From: Oscillospiraceae bacterium
Lineage (GTDB): Bacteria; Bacillota; Clostridia; Oscillospirales; Acutalibacteraceae
Assembly: GCA_009786735.1 (NCBI GenBank)
Contig: WQRM01000090.1
Coordinates: 1 to 6,559 of the forward strand
DNA: 6,559 nucleotides
Reading direction: 5' to 3'
Shown here: positions 5,849 to 6,559 of the stretch, in pieces
Numbering within the stretch: position 1 is the stretch's first letter
How the letters are laid out: each line of letters opens with the position of its first letter
The notes under the pieces: generated by a model
The model's database searches: none
Seen by the model: only the letters and a program-made list of their open reading frames with translations
What the model was told of the DNA's origin: nothing
Program-made: the position numbers and the translations under genes

Positions 5849-6559
5849 CTAAGGCTTGAAGTTGTTGCCGCGAAGCGACTGCTCGCCGCAGGCGTACCAA
5901 GTAGGCACGGGGTTTTGCATGTTGTCGTACCATGCAAGCACATCGGCAATGTTTCGGTATGCAAAGTCGATGTCTGCCTGCCCAAACGGGATTGACCACG
6001 GCAACGCGTTGACGGCAATGGCCGCCATATGCAGCGCGAGGATTGACCAAAAGTCTGCCGGAGGGTTGCCGTCAAAGTAGCCGCGCAGCTGCCCGGTGGC
6101 GAAGTGCGGGCTTGTTTTTGCGCTGAAAATCAAGCCACGCATCGTGTGATAAGGGTCAACGTTGCGAAATTTTTCAAAGTCGATGACACGCAACGTATGG
6201 TCAGGCGCGAGGATGAGGTTGCCCAAGTGATAATCGTCGTGGCTGAAGCACAGGGGGCGGTTTTGCAGCAGGTGTTGGTTGTCCTCCACATAGCGAATTA
6301 GCAGTTCGTCGCCGTCGAAGGTCATGCCGCAGTTGCGGTAATTTGCAATGTAGCGCGCGTGCTTGGCTTCGCACTGCACCGCCCATGCGTTGGAGGGCGG
6401 CGAGGTTTGCAGCTGCTGCATTTGCTTGAGCATCTGCCCGGCCCTGACACCGATGGCGTACTGCTCGGCTTCGGGGAGGCGCGGCACCGCGGTTGTGGCT
6501 TCTTCGCCATCGCACCACGACAGCAACTGATACACCTGCTTGCCGCCGCTGCACGAGCC
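5849..6559 (-). CDS. Phosphotransferase of the aminoglycoside-phosphotransferase (kinase-fold) family, C-terminal part
   Basis: The frame is open to the right edge (236 residues visible), so the N-terminal lobe is outside the window. The visible part has the catalytic loop HDDYHLGN (fragment residues 107-114), matching HxDxxxxN with catalytic Asp109 and Asn114, and the metal-binding IDFEKF (126-131, Asp127). Before these lies a segment, GGKQVYQLLSWCDGEEA (5-21), that looks like the hinge between the lobes. These are the marks of the APH/choline-kinase superfamily, which phosphorylates small-molecule hydroxyls. Close clostridial relatives are often labelled aminoglycoside phosphotransferase, but the substrate is not evident and resistance should not be assumed. 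The first in-frame start-type codon inside the window (GTG at 6535-6533) cuts through the conserved hinge, so it is not the real start. It ends 9 nt before remA and its stop overlaps the remA ribosome binding site. Confidence 0.85.
   Translation of the reverse strand, partial: GSCSGGKQVYQLLSWCDGEEATTAVPRLPEAEQYAIGVRAGQMLKQMQQLQTSPPSNAWAVQCEAKHARYIANYRNCGMTFDGDELLIRYVEDNQHLLQNRPLCFSHDDYHLGNLILAPDHTLRVIDFEKFRNVDPYHTMRGLIFSAKTSPHFATGQLRGYFDGNPPADFWSILALHMAAIAVNALPWSIPFGQADIDFAYRNIADVLAWYDNMQNPVPTWYACGEQSLRGNNFKP

Noticed and set aside
5849..6559. Calling the phosphotransferase an antibiotic-resistance gene
   Set aside because: Only the general kinase-fold catalytic motifs are visible; the family contains many kinases for unrelated substrates and the N-terminal part is missing.
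1..6559. A defence, toxin-antitoxin or mobile-element system
   Set aside because: No nuclease, transposase, integrase, CRISPR repeat or paired toxin-antitoxin signature is present; apart from the orphan ORF every gene has a housekeeping or regulatory family assignment.

Overview
The window is a tightly packed run of nine genes, all on the minus strand. It looks like a chromosomal housekeeping operon from a moderately GC-rich clostridium, probably in the Oscillospirales/Ruminococcaceae range. The assignment rests on gene order (remA/DUF370, gmk, rpoZ, priA, def, fmt, YugP-type zinc peptidase), which follows the Firmicutes yloC-yloO-type cluster, and on strong AGGAGG-type ribosome binding sites. 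A sample of priA counted by hand (2761-2940) is about 63% GC. I see no rRNA, tRNA, CRISPR array, transposase or phage gene.

Reading in the direction of transcription, from high to low coordinates: a partial phosphotransferase of the aminoglycoside-phosphotransferase kinase fold (5849-6559) runs in from the right edge. It is followed by remA/DUF370 (5585-5839), gmk (5008-5598), rpoZ (4792-5001), priA (2359-4791), an unrecognised 175-residue ORF (1806-2333), def (1390-1827), fmt (513-1388) and a 5'-partial membrane-anchored zinc metallopeptidase (1-415) that runs out of the left edge. Genes overlap or are separated by 0 to 25 nt, except for a 97-nt gap between fmt and the peptidase that is filled by a palindromic repeat. 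Together they cover nucleotide metabolism (Gmk), transcription (omega, the RemA regulator), replication restart (PriA) and N-formyl-methionine handling in translation (Fmt adds the formyl group, Def removes it). coaBC, which sits between rpoZ and priA in Bacillus subtilis, is absent here.

The unusual content is not a new enzyme system. It is small repetitive DNA embedded in an essential operon. (1) A short palindrome of the form TGTAGGGG-YGGC-(4-6 nt)-GCCR-CCCG occurs three times: as an inverted pair between fmt and the peptidase gene, where it supplies the fmt stop codon, and once in frame inside priA. Two of the copies differ by a compensatory base-pair change in the stem. (2) A second, 47-bp double-hairpin repeat is also read in frame inside priA, about 75 bp away, in the linker before the helicase domain. 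(3) The orphan ORF between priA and def is AT-richer (about 46% GC over 1921-2280), is preceded by a 7-bp tandem repeat that overlaps the priA stop codon, and its last codons overlap the def ribosome binding site and start. def and fmt both appear to use TTG start codons.
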